From: Lysobacterales bacterium CG_4_10_14_3_um_filter_64_11
GTDB lineage: Bacteria; Pseudomonadota; Gammaproteobacteria; Xanthomonadales; Xanthomonadaceae
DNA: 28,302 nucleotides
NCBI GenBank assembly: GCA_002782905.1
Contig: PFJA01000018.1
Coordinates: 1 to 28,302, forward strand
Direction: 5' to 3'
The notes beneath the pieces were generated by a model. That model was not told the DNA's origin and did no database searches. It saw only the letters and a list, made by a program, of their open reading frames with translations. The position numbers and the translations under genes are program-made. This document shows positions 15,550 through 23,218 of the stretch, one piece after another. Every line of letters starts with the position of its first letter. The first letter of the stretch is position 1.

Positions 15550-16437
15550 TTACGCAGGTATTGCGCTGAAAGCCATCGCGGCACTGGACGGCACTGCCTC
15601 GGGGCGAAACGCGGCTGCGGCGGTGGTCAACCAGGCGCTGACGCTGGCCGCATCGGCGCATGGCAGCGGTGCTTGCCCGAGCAATGCCCAGAGTCTATTC
15701 AGCACCGCGAGTGGATCGCCGCTATCGAAGCCGTCACTGCGGCGGGATTTGCTCAGCTTCTGGCCATCGGCGCCGAGCAGCACCGGCACGTGCGCATAGT
15801 GCGGTGTCGGCAAACCCAGCGCGCGTTGCAGGGCAACTTGACGCGGCGTTGAATCCAACAGGTCGCAACCGCGCACGACATGGCTGATGCCCTGTGCAGC
15901 ATCATCCACCACCACCGCCAGTTGGTACGCCCACAGGCCATCGGCGCGGCGCAGCACGAAATCGCCGGCGACCTCGGCCAGCGACTGCCGATAGCCGCCT
16001 TGAATGGCATCGTGCACGCTGATCACGTCGGCATCGCTGACCCGCAGGCGGATTGCCGGTGTCGCGCGCGTGCGTTTCGCCCGGCACGTGCGATGCACGC
16101 CGCCGGCAGCGGCCAGATCCGTGCGCGAACAATGGCAGGCGAATGCCTGCCCGTTCGCCAGCAGACGATCCAGTGCGGCCTGATAGGCGTGATGACGCTG
16201 GCTTTGCCACAGCACCGGCAGGTCTGAGCTCAGCCCGAGCCGGCTCAAGGTGTCGATCTGCGCCGCGCTGGCGCCGGCCACTTCACGTGGTGGGTCGAGG
16301 TCTTCGATGCGGATCAGCCATTCGCCACCGGCGTGCCGGGCCAGCAGCCAGCTCGCCAATGCCGTGTAGGCCGAGCCCAGGTGCAGCGGGCCGGTTGGCG
16401 AGGGGGCAAAGCGGCCACGGTAGGCGAGGGTGGGCAT
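15550..16437 (-). CDS. gluQ: Glutamyl-Q tRNA(Asp) synthetase
   Basis: This is a truncated glutamyl-tRNA-synthetase paralogue of 295 residues, lacking the anticodon-binding domain. It attaches glutamate to queuosine in tRNA-Asp. Visible landmarks are GRFAPSPTGPLHLGSA (HIGH-type motif, about 8-23), RIEDLDPPR, a zinc-site region with C101-x-C103 and C118 (His115 stands where many members have Tyr), VVRGCDLLDSTPRQ, and KLSKS at 227-231 (KMSKS-type motif). Length and absence of the C-terminal domain separate it from GltX. It is upstream of phaB on the same strand with no evident functional link. htpX is divergent. Confidence 0.93.
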   Translation of the reverse strand: MPTLAYRGRFAPSPTGPLHLGSAYTALASWLLARHAGGEWLIRIEDLDPPREVAGASAAQIDTLSRLGLSSDLPVLWQSQRHHAYQAALDRLLANGQAFACHCSRTDLAAAGGVHRTCRAKRTRATPAIRLRVSDADVISVHDAIQGGYRQSLAEVAGDFVLRRADGLWAYQLAVVVDDAAQGISHVVRGCDLLDSTPRQVALQRALGLPTPHYAHVPVLLGADGQKLSKSRRSDGFDSGDPLAVLNRLWALLGQAPLPCADAASVSAWLTTAAAAFRPEAVPSSAAMAFSAIPA

Positions 16438-16516
16438 GGGCGAATCGTTCAGGTGCGGGTTGGCATAGTGAGCCGCAGGCAGTGCAGTCTATCCAACAAT
16501 ACCCCCGTTGCTGCGG

Positions 16517-16544
16517 CTTGAATCCAGGCAGTTAGGCCGCAGAT
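16517..16544 (+). promoter_or_regulatory. Possible sigma32-type promoter of htpX
   Basis: CTTGAAT (16517-16523), a 13-bp spacer, then CCGCAGAT (16537-16544) resemble the heat-shock consensus CTTGAAA/CCCCATNT. It lies 72 bp upstream of the htpX ATG. htpX is heat-shock controlled in Escherichia coli. The -10 part is imperfect. Confidence 0.35.
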
Positions 16545-16615
16545 GGTGGGGATCGTGCGGTAAATCGCCGTTCGTTGCTTCTCTATCCCTCTCGAATTTC
16601 CGGAGCTTGGCACTC

Positions 16616-17491
16616 ATGAAGCGCATCCTCCTTCTGATAGCAACCAATTTTGCCGTGGTGGTATTGCTCGGCGTGGTGTTGTCGATCCTGCAAAACGTGT
16701 TCGGCATTCGCCTCGGCGAGAACGGCACCTTGCTGCTGTTCGCCTCGATTTTCGGGTTTGGCGGCGCGTTCGTGTCGCTGGCCATTTCCAAGTGGATGGC
16801 CAAACGCGCCACTGGTGCGCAGGTGATCACGCAGCCGCGCAATGAGCTGGAAATGTGGCTACTCGGCACCGTGCGCCGGCAGGCCGACGCGGCCGGCATC
16901 GGCATGCCGGAAGTCGCCATCTACGACGCACCGGAAATCAACGCCTTCGCAACCGGCATGCGCCGCGATGCGTCACTGGTGGCGGTGTCCACCGGCTTGC
17001 TGCGGGCGATGAGCCGCGACGAAGCCGAGGCGGTGCTGGCGCACGAAATCAGCCACGTGGCCAACGGCGACATGGTCACCATGACCCTGCTGCAAGGCGT
17101 GCTCAACACCTTCGTGATCTTCTTTGCGCGGGTGGTTGGGCGCGCGATCGATGCCTGGATCAGCGGCAACCGCGACAGCAGTGGCCCCAGCTTTGCCTAC
17201 TACATCATTGTGTTCGTGCTCGACATGATCTTCGGCCTGGTGGCCTCGGTGATCGTGATGGCGTTCTCGCGCTGGCGCGAGTTCCGTGCCGATTCCGGTG
17301 GTGCGCGGCTGGCCGGCCGAGGAAAGATGATCGCGGCACTGGAACGCTTGGCGCAGACCTATGGCGTCAGCACCCTGCCCAACGAAGTGCGTGCATTTGG
17401 CATTTCCGGTGGCGTGGGCAGCGGCCTCAAGCGTCTGTTCATGAGCCACCCGCCGCTGGCCGAGCGCATCGCCGCGCTGCGTAACGGCTGA
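16616..17491 (+). CDS. htpX: Membrane metalloprotease HtpX
   Basis: This is a zinc-dependent inner-membrane protease of 291 residues (E. coli HtpX has 293) involved in membrane-protein quality control. Two N-terminal transmembrane helices are at about 4-25 and 37-57. The catalytic HEISH is at 143-147 and the third ligand is Glu222 in REFRADSGG. A hydrophobic hairpin spans about 160-215. The C-terminus has MSHPPLAERIAAL. The ATG at 16616 gives the usual MKRILLL start; the frame runs on upstream without homology. It stands alone, divergent from gluQ, with REP-like elements downstream. Confidence 0.96.
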   Translation: MKRILLLIATNFAVVVLLGVVLSILQNVFGIRLGENGTLLLFASIFGFGGAFVSLAISKWMAKRATGAQVITQPRNELEMWLLGTVRRQADAAGIGMPEVAIYDAPEINAFATGMRRDASLVAVSTGLLRAMSRDEAEAVLAHEISHVANGDMVTMTLLQGVLNTFVIFFARVVGRAIDAWISGNRDSSGPSFAYYIIVFVLDMIFGLVASVIVMAFSRWREFRADSGGARLAGRGKMIAALERLAQTYGVSTLPNEVRAFGISGGVGSGLKRLFMSHPPLAERIAALRNG

Positions 17492-17521
17492 TTGATAGTC
17501 CGCAGCCGCCACGGGGATGAT

Positions 17522-17626
17522 GTCGGCTCCGGCGCAAGCGCCTTGAGCCGACCTACGACAGCCGCGCATTGAACGTTGCCGCACGCGCATGTAGGTCGGA
17601 TCAAGCGCCACAGGCGCGGACCCGAC
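17522..17626. repeat. Pair of REP-like hairpins, inverted
   Basis: Copy 1 (17522-17552) has arms GTCGGCT and AGCCGAC plus an inner GGCGC/GCGCC pair. Copy 2 (17595-17626) has GTCGG/CCGAC arms with an inner GCGCC/GGCGC pair. The phrases 'ccgacctacga' and 'gtaggtcgga' show that the two copies face each other. A related copy lies at 23714-23742. The pair separates the convergent htpX and 2OG oxygenase genes and may also work as a terminator. Confidence 0.65.
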
Positions 17627-17644
17627 AAGAGTTCGGACGGCGCA

Positions 17645-18331
17645 TCAATCGCGGTGCGCGGCGCTGCGGTCGCGGCCGGCACCGAAGCGGCGATCAAGAA
17701 AGCCGGCGAGTCGCTTGACCAGCCGCGACAGGCGCCCGCGCCGGGTCTTGCGCAACTTTTCCTGCTCGCTGGTCAACCACGCCACCTGGATCACCCGGCG
17801 CTCGCCTTCGTACGGAAGGTGGCCGTGAAACGAATTGTCGGCGCGGCGAAAGGCGGCCACCGTGCCGTACAGCGGGCGAATCTCCGGCGCCACCAGCGCA
17901 TCGATATCATCGCCGCGATCAAGAAAACGCAGACAGCCCTCGCTGATTGGTGGCCAGTCGCGGTTGAGGTAGAGCAGCGCGGTGACTACTTTGGAGCGGC
18001 TGTCGGTATGGATCGTGCCGTGGCGCTTGTTGAGCGAGCGGCATAGAGTGATCAGCGTCGGGTACTGGCCGAGGTCGGCAACGCCGAGGTGCTGACCAAT
18101 GCGATCGGCGAATGCTGGCGCGGTCAATTCGGCCACCAGTTGCTGCACGCGCGCGCCACAGTCGGCCGGGTCGTAGGGAAAAAAACCGGCGCCGTGGTAG
18201 GTCGGAAAATCGGCCTCCAACGCAGCGTACTCGGCTTCGGGCAACTGCTTTTCAGCCACCAGAAACGCAAACGGCGACGCAAATACCCGGGTATCGTCGC
18301 TATCCAGTCGGCTGAGCGTGAGCAAAGGCAT
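17645..18331 (-). CDS. 2-oxoglutarate/Fe(II)-dependent oxygenase family protein
   Basis: This 228-residue protein has the prolyl-4-hydroxylase-type double-stranded beta-helix signature: His108-x-Asp110 in TIHTDSRSK, the distal His169 in NSFHGHLPY, and Arg178/Arg179 (in GERRV) as the 2-oxoglutarate anchor. It resembles small 2OG-Fe(II) hydroxylases that modify proteins or glycan/peptide precursors, but the substrate cannot be inferred. The C-terminal 35 residues are strongly basic (KLRKTRRGRLSRLVKRL), unusual for the catalytic core, and might bind nucleic acid or membrane. It is a single gene, convergent with htpX. Confidence 0.8.
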   Translation of the reverse strand: MPLLTLSRLDSDDTRVFASPFAFLVAEKQLPEAEYAALEADFPTYHGAGFFPYDPADCGARVQQLVAELTAPAFADRIGQHLGVADLGQYPTLITLCRSLNKRHGTIHTDSRSKVVTALLYLNRDWPPISEGCLRFLDRGDDIDALVAPEIRPLYGTVAAFRRADNSFHGHLPYEGERRVIQVAWLTSEQEKLRKTRRGRLSRLVKRLAGFLDRRFGAGRDRSAAHRD

Positions 18332-19147
18332 GGCGGGGTTCCACGGGTGCGTGATTGAACGGTGGGCGTGCCCACAAGGATACCGTTGTTGGCGCGATCA
18401 CGTCACCGCAGCCTTGCAGCATATGAGGCGGTGCAATCGGCACTCCAGGGTGCTCAGGAAGAACACTCGCGCGCGGACTACAGTAAGGACGGTACCGTCA
18501 AACTACGTGGGCTTCATGAGTTGGCTACGCTCGGGCGAGGGATTGGGCCCCGCTGAGTCCATGCAACGCAAGGCGCTCATAAATCGTGCGCAGACACTAA
18601 TTGAAGCCATGGTGTTTGGCTACTTTTCATACAGCAGCCGACCCGCTGTATTGGCCTGGTGGGTTTGCCAGGTCACGTGCTTAACTGCGCATCTCTTGGC
18701 CTCCGCACACACCGCATCGATCGGAGCGCGACCGACACCTTGACCTCTCGCCTCAGGTGCGGTGAACAAGGGGTTGTGAGTTCGACCCTCGTGGTGCTGC
18801 CGTGATGCAGGAAGTGGGTGAGGACGGGGTGTCCCGGGCTTCTGCCGGGCTTCTGGATGTAGGAAATTTCGGAATCGTGGGTATCTGGGGCTTTTTCTGG
18901 TGCTTTTCTTTCCTTGGATTATGGGTGTCCCGGGCTTCTCTGTCTCGGGCTTCTCTGCGGGGTTCTCCTTGAATTATGGGTGTCCCTGGTTTTCAGCTTG
19001 AATTATGGGTGTCCCTGGTTTTCTGGCTTTCTCGCCACTTGCAGCGTGAAGCCTGCATCAAACACTCTACGTTTCTTGCTCATTGGATGCTCCTCTTCGG
19101 GTGGATGATCCACCTATCGAGGTGTCCGAGGGAAGTAGACCACGACA
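18332..19147. other. Gene-poor region with no recognisable coding sequence
   Basis: This is about 0.8 kb between the 2OG oxygenase and the lipoprotein gene. Several short open frames exist (for example 18318-18743, plus), but their translations show no recognisable domain and no good ribosome-binding site. The second half (18825-19024) is built from degenerate repeats. Base composition is visibly less GC-rich from about 18850 onward. It looks like decayed mobile or repeat-derived DNA. Confidence 0.6.
18825..19024. repeat. Array of 28-bp repeats (core GAATTATGGGTGTCCCTGG)
   Basis: Two near-identical 28-bp copies lie at 18968-18995 and 18997-19024, and a diverged copy at 18913-18940 (with 'ggattatgggtgtcccggg'). 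Weaker relatives lie at about 18825-18855 (core GTGTCCCGGGCTTCT, with an internal CGGGCTTCT echo) and 18871-18900. The spacing is irregular, so this is not a CRISPR array. My recollection is that similar sequences occur near IS200-like REP-associated transposases, but no such gene is present here. Confidence 0.7.
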
Positions 19148-19744
19148 TCATGGGCTGCTAGTTTGCGAAGGGGGGTTGGCCAGGAATCTGAACAGCCCGA
19201 TATCCTCAAAGACTTGTTTCAACACATCGCTAAGCGCGCCATTGATCCATTGCTCGTTGGTCGAGGCGGTAGGCACCACCACTACGCGCTCCTCCTTTTC
19301 CGAGCGATACATGCGTTCGTAATTATCCGTCCCACTTGCTGCCTGAAATTTCAATGCACTTTCGATTTTCACGCCGCCTGTCCAGAACCCTTGCGATGTC
19401 GAGTATTCAAGACTGCGCACTTCCACGGTGAGCCGCGGGTTTGCGTTGGACGAATAGTCAACGACGCTGAACCCCTTCTTTTGCAGGCCCGCTACCAGCT
19501 GATCATGAACTACCACCGCGACATCCTGCGCTGCGGTAATTTCCGCTGCGGCGCCATATGCCGTGCCACGGTGGCCGAGCGACTTTGAAGATCGGTCGTC
19601 AACGACCCGCAGTGCAACCGATACGCCGCGACCCTCGTCGGAGCTTTGCACATCGACGGTTGGCGCTAGCCGTGCGGTTTGGGAATTGAATGCACACCCG
19701 GAAAGCAGCAGTAATGACACGACAATGCTCGCGATCTTGCCCAT
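19148..19744 (-). CDS. YajG-like outer-membrane lipoprotein
   Basis: This is a 198-residue probable lipoprotein. The signal peptide ends in the lipobox LLSGC (Cys at about 17). The mature domain resembles the YajG family of uncharacterised lipoproteins: VALRVVDDRSSKSLGHRGT, LVAGLQKKGFSVVD and LTVEVRSLEYS. The Gly-His-Arg motif after the second strand is typical. The ATG at 19744 has AGGGGG just upstream. The C-terminal VVVVPTASTNEQWINGALSDVLKQVFED forms the last predicted helix. Its codons look less GC-rich than the neighbours, and it sits between the repeat array and the AAA+ ATPase gene, so it may be an acquired gene. Function is unknown. Confidence 0.82.
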   Translation of the reverse strand: MGKIASIVVSLLLLSGCAFNSQTARLAPTVDVQSSDEGRGVSVALRVVDDRSSKSLGHRGTAYGAAAEITAAQDVAVVVHDQLVAGLQKKGFSVVDYSSNANPRLTVEVRSLEYSTSQGFWTGGVKIESALKFQAASGTDNYERMYRSEKEERVVVVPTASTNEQWINGALSDVLKQVFEDIGLFRFLANPPSQTSSP

Positions 19745-19772
19745 GACGCCCCCTTTCGATTAATCGTGCGTC

Positions 19773-19801
19773 AATTTGACGACTACCGAGCTTGTTGTCA
19801 A
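19773..19801 (-). promoter_or_regulatory. Possible promoter of the lipoprotein gene
   Basis: On the minus strand TTGACA (19801-19796) is a perfect -35 hexamer. The -10 at 17 bp (CAAATT) is poor. It lies about 30-57 bp upstream of the ATG. Confidence 0.3.
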
Positions 19802-19900
19802 TGGGGGCAATTTGCGGTTAAGAATAATCCCTCTGTTGAACCGTCAGAGAAGCCAACTGCGCGAGTGACCAAGCGCCATGCGCCCGCGTTACCAAGCCCC

Positions 19901-21397
19901 TCAATCCGCCGGCACGGTGCGCGCCAGCGCCCATGTGCGCAGTGCCTGCACCTTTTCCGCCATCAACACCGACAGTGGCCGGGTGGCGCTCAGTTCGTGC
20001 AGCAGTTGTGCTTCGTTGAGCGCTGCGCCTTCGGCGTGTGCGGCATACATTGCACCGACCACCGCCTGTTCGATTTCGGCGCCGGAAAAACCGTCCGATG
20101 CGTCAGCAAGGGTGATCAGCGAGAACGCGCCCCAGTCGATGTGGCGTTTGTCGAGGTGGATGCGGAAGATCTCGGCGCGCACGGCCGCGTCCGGCAGATC
20201 GACGAAGAAAATCTCGTCGAAGCGGCCCTTGCGCAGCAGCTCCGGTGGCAGTTCGTGCACCTGGTTGGCGGTGGCGACGATGAATACCGTACTGTGGCGC
20301 TCAGCCATCCAGGTGAGCAGGTAGCCGAGCACGCGGCGCGACACGCCGCCATCGCTGTCGGAACTGGCGATCCCTTTCTCGATTTCGTCCATCCACAACA
20401 CGCACGGTTGCAGTTGTTCGGCCGATTGCAGCGCTTCGCGCAGATTCTTTTCGGTTTCGCCGTGGTATTTGTTGTACAGGCTGCCGAAATCCAGCCGCAC
20501 CAGTGGCACCCCGAAGCCCCCGGCAACCGCCTTGGCAGCAAGGCTCTTGCCGCAGCCCTGCACGCCGAGCAGCAGCATGCCCTTGGGTGGGTCGAGGCGA
20601 ATGCCGCTGCCATTGTCGGCGGTGGGTGTTGGCCCGAACGCCGCACGGCGATGGCTCACCCAGGTCTTCAGACGGGCCAGGCCGGCAACATCAGCGAAGC
20701 GCGCGGTGTCGTATTCAAAACGCAAGTGGCCGCTGCGATTGAGCAGTTCGAACTTGAGCTTGTTCAGCTCGGGCAAGTCGTCCTGACCAATCGCGCCGTC
20801 GCGGAAAATCAGGTGTCTGGCAATGCGTCGTGCTTCGGTCAGGTTGAGGCCGCGCAGATTGCGCACCAGCGCGCGCAGGGCGTCGGCGTCCACCTGCACG
20901 CGCTTGCCGGCGTTCTCGCGGGCATAGACCTGCGCTTCATCGCGCACCAGTTTGAGCAGTGCGTTTTCGTCGGGCAGACGCAATGAAAAGGTGACGGCGT
21001 GGCTTTGCAGTGCTTCGGGCAGTTCGATCTTGGCGCCAACCAGCACCAGGGTATGCGGCTGGCACTCGCGCCGCTGCACGATCTCACGCAGCAGGCGCTC
21101 GGTGGTGGCGTAGCGCAGGTAGGGATGGAAATCGAGCAGCAGGTAGATGCCGCGTTGCTCGGCTTCCTTGATGGTGCGCAGCGTGTTGCCGGCATCCGGT
21201 GCGCTGGTACTGGCATCCTCGCCGTCGATGTCGACGCGGCGCAGGCCTTCGGTGATCGACCAGCGATACAGGGCGCGCCAGACGTGCATCAGCACATAAC
21301 GAAACAGGTCGACCACACGGCCTTCGTCCGGCGTCTGGATCACGATCAGCGCGGTGTTCGAGCGCACCAGCGCGGCCAGGTCTTGCAGTTCACTCAT
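19901..21397 (-). CDS. AAA+ ATPase, Ycf46-like
   Basis: This is a 498-residue AAA+ ATPase. The N-terminal half (about 1-200) is a degenerate P-loop-like domain of the type found in Ycf46 proteins (SNTALIVIQTPDEGRVVDLF, and LLLDFHPYL as a Walker-B-like strand). The C-terminal half is a complete AAA+ module: Walker A GVQGCGKS at 278-285, Walker B CVLWMDEIE at 332-340, sensor-1 region IVATANQ at 373-379, arginine-finger region GRFDEIF at 391-397, and sensor-2 region GFSGAEIE. It resembles FtsH/proteasomal-type ATPases but has no protease domain or membrane anchor. Cellular role is unclear; cyanobacterial Ycf46 has been tied to carbon utilisation. It is monocistronic and divergent from ribBX. Confidence 0.88.
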   Translation of the reverse strand: MSELQDLAALVRSNTALIVIQTPDEGRVVDLFRYVLMHVWRALYRWSITEGLRRVDIDGEDASTSAPDAGNTLRTIKEAEQRGIYLLLDFHPYLRYATTERLLREIVQRRECQPHTLVLVGAKIELPEALQSHAVTFSLRLPDENALLKLVRDEAQVYARENAGKRVQVDADALRALVRNLRGLNLTEARRIARHLIFRDGAIGQDDLPELNKLKFELLNRSGHLRFEYDTARFADVAGLARLKTWVSHRRAAFGPTPTADNGSGIRLDPPKGMLLLGVQGCGKSLAAKAVAGGFGVPLVRLDFGSLYNKYHGETEKNLREALQSAEQLQPCVLWMDEIEKGIASSDSDGGVSRRVLGYLLTWMAERHSTVFIVATANQVHELPPELLRKGRFDEIFFVDLPDAAVRAEIFRIHLDKRHIDWGAFSLITLADASDGFSGAEIEQAVVGAMYAAHAEGAALNEAQLLHELSATRPLSVLMAEKVQALRTWALARTVPAD

Positions 21398-21513
21398 GAA
21401 GTTTGCCGCCAGTGGGGGTGTGGGAACGATAGCAGAGCCGCGCCGGTGCGCGGTTGCCTGCGCACTCGCGCCCGACCTTCTACAATAGGCAGTCAGTCAC
21501 CAGCGAGTCCGCC

Positions 21514-22647
21514 ATGCCTTTTTGCCCGATTCCCGAACTGCTCGCCGAGATCCGCGCCGGACGCATGGTGGTAATCGTCGATGACGAAGACCGCGAGAAC
21601 GAGGGTGACCTGATCATGGCGGCGGAGCTGGTGAAACCGACCGATATCAATTTCATGGTTACCCACGCGCGTGGCCTGGTGTGTCTGTCGCTGACCCGCG
21701 AGCGTTGCCGACAGCTCGATCTGGCGCCGATGGTGAGCGACAACCAATCCGCCTACCACACCAATTTCACGGTCAGCATCGAGGCCGCTGAAGGCGTCAC
21801 TACCGGGATTTCGGCCTACGATCGGGCGCATACCATCCGTACTGCGGTGCGCCCCGACGCCAAGCCCCGCGATCTTACCCAGCCGGGCCACATCTTTCCG
21901 CTGATGGCGCAGCCCGGTGGCGTGCTCACCCGCTCCGGGCACACCGAAGCGGCGTCCGATCTGGCGCTGCTCGCAGGGCTGGAGCCGGCCGGGGTGCTGG
22001 TGGAAATCCTCAACCCTGATGGCGGCATGGCGCGGCGCCCCGAGCTGGAGCGATTTGCTGCCGAGCACGGGCTGAAAATCGGTTCGATCGAAGCACTGAT
22101 TCGCTATCGTCTGGCTACCGAACACACCGTGGAGCGTGTCGATGAGCGCGAGATCGACACCGCGTTCGGCCGCTTTCGGTTGTTGACCTACCGCGATCGC
22201 ATTGCCCACGACCTGCACTTCGCGCTGGTGCGTGGCCCGCTCGACCCGGATACGGCAACGCTGGTGCGGGTACATGTGAAGAATATCCTGGCCGACGTGC
22301 TGCAATGGCAACGCGCCGATTTCGGGGTGCCACTGGGCGACGCGCTGGCTGCGATCGCCGCCGAAAATGGCGTGCTGGTGGTGCTGGCCGATCCGGTGAC
22401 GCCCGAAGCGCTGCTCGAACGCCTGCGCATGCCGGTGGCGGTACACGAAGCCGAAAACGATGGCCACGACGGCGTTGGTCAGGGCAGTGCGCATTGGCGC
22501 CGCAATGGCGCCGGCGCGCAAATTCTCGCCGATCTGGGCTTGCGCCGCCTGCGCGTACTCGGCACCCCGCGGCGGCAGGTTGGGCTGGCCGGGTTCGGCC
22601 TTGAGGTGGTCGAGTTTGTCGATGTCGGGCAGGCCGGCAGCACCTGA
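21514..22647 (+). CDS. ribB: 3,4-dihydroxy-2-butanone 4-phosphate synthase with degenerate GTP cyclohydrolase II-like domain (RibBX type)
   Basis: The N-terminal domain (about 1-205 of 377 residues) is RibB, which converts ribulose 5-phosphate to 3,4-dihydroxy-2-butanone 4-phosphate for riboflavin synthesis. It carries DDEDRENEGDLIMAAE (23-38), THARGLVC and RSGHTEAASDLALLAGL (140-156). The C-terminal domain (about 206-377) has the RibA fold sequence but not its zinc site. Where active enzymes read VHSECLTGD...RCDCG, this one has VRVHVKNILADVLQWQRADFG, with no cysteines. It should therefore lack GTP cyclohydrolase II activity, as in the RibBX variants known in Proteobacteria. A separate ribA is expected elsewhere. 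The ATG at 21514 matches the family start. First gene of the block with ribH. Confidence 0.93.
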   Translation: MPFCPIPELLAEIRAGRMVVIVDDEDRENEGDLIMAAELVKPTDINFMVTHARGLVCLSLTRERCRQLDLAPMVSDNQSAYHTNFTVSIEAAEGVTTGISAYDRAHTIRTAVRPDAKPRDLTQPGHIFPLMAQPGGVLTRSGHTEAASDLALLAGLEPAGVLVEILNPDGGMARRPELERFAAEHGLKIGSIEALIRYRLATEHTVERVDEREIDTAFGRFRLLTYRDRIAHDLHFALVRGPLDPDTATLVRVHVKNILADVLQWQRADFGVPLGDALAAIAAENGVLVVLADPVTPEALLERLRMPVAVHEAENDGHDGVGQGSAHWRRNGAGAQILADLGLRRLRVLGTPRRQVGLAGFGLEVVEFVDVGQAGST

Positions 22648-22713
22648 CCGCAATCCCCGCAAGGGGCGCACAACCGCTAAACTGCGCGCTGTGATTTCAG
22701 TTGTGAGCGAATC

Positions 22714-23199
22714 ATGACCCACTACGAAGGCGAACTGCGCGTGTCATCGACGATGCGCTTTGCCATCATTGCCAGTCGCTGGAACCCGAAAATCACCGAT
22801 GTGTTGCTGGACGGCGCGCGGGTGGCGTTGACCATCCACGGCGTGCATCCGGCGCAGGTGGATGTGGTGCGGGTAGCGGGTGCCTGGGAGATCGCGCAGG
22901 CCTGTGAAATGCTGGCGCTCAGCGGCCGTTATGCGGCGCTGATGGCGTTGGGTTGTGTGATTCGCGGCGATACCCGCCATTTCGAGCATGTTGCTGACCA
23001 GTGCGCGCACGGGCTGATGCAGGTGTCGCTGCGCCATAACCTGCCGATTGCCAACGGCGTGTTGGCAGTGGAATGCCATGCCGATGCCGCCGCGCGCGCC
23101 GGCGGCAGCCACGGCAACAAGGGTGAAGAAGTGGCACTGGTGGCGATCGAGATGGCCGATTTGGCCACCCGTCTGGCCAGCGATGAGTTTTCGCCGTAA
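22714..23199 (+). CDS. ribH: 6,7-dimethyl-8-ribityllumazine synthase
   Basis: This is lumazine synthase, 161 residues, which condenses the RibB product with 5-amino-6-ribitylaminouracil, the penultimate riboflavin step. Conserved parts are FAIIASRWNPKITDVLLDGA (about 13-32), VAGAWEIAQACEML (about 54-67), GCVIRGDTRHFEHVADQ (about 80-96), which carries the catalytic His region, and PIANGVLAVE. SRWN replaces the commoner SRFN and AWE the commoner SFE; both changes are conservative. It lies 66 bp downstream of ribB and 19 bp upstream of nusB, forming one block. Confidence 0.96.
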   Translation: MTHYEGELRVSSTMRFAIIASRWNPKITDVLLDGARVALTIHGVHPAQVDVVRVAGAWEIAQACEMLALSGRYAALMALGCVIRGDTRHFEHVADQCAHGLMQVSLRHNLPIANGVLAVECHADAAARAGGSHGNKGEEVALVAIEMADLATRLASDEFSP

Positions 23200-23218
23200 C
23201 GGCTCAGGAGTCGATGCA

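Noticed and set aside
18760..18800. tRNA-like T-arm (GTGAG-TTCGACC-CTCGT)
   Set aside because: A plausible T-stem/loop, but no acceptor stem, anticodon arm or CCA could be built around it; at most a decayed tRNA fragment.
18825..19024. CRISPR array
   Set aside because: Copies are few, unequal in spacing and two are separated by a single base, so there are no spacers; no cas genes nearby.
21398..21513. FMN (RFN) riboswitch upstream of ribB
   Set aside because: The 116-bp leader lacks the conserved RFN boxes and is too short for the usual aptamer plus expression platform.
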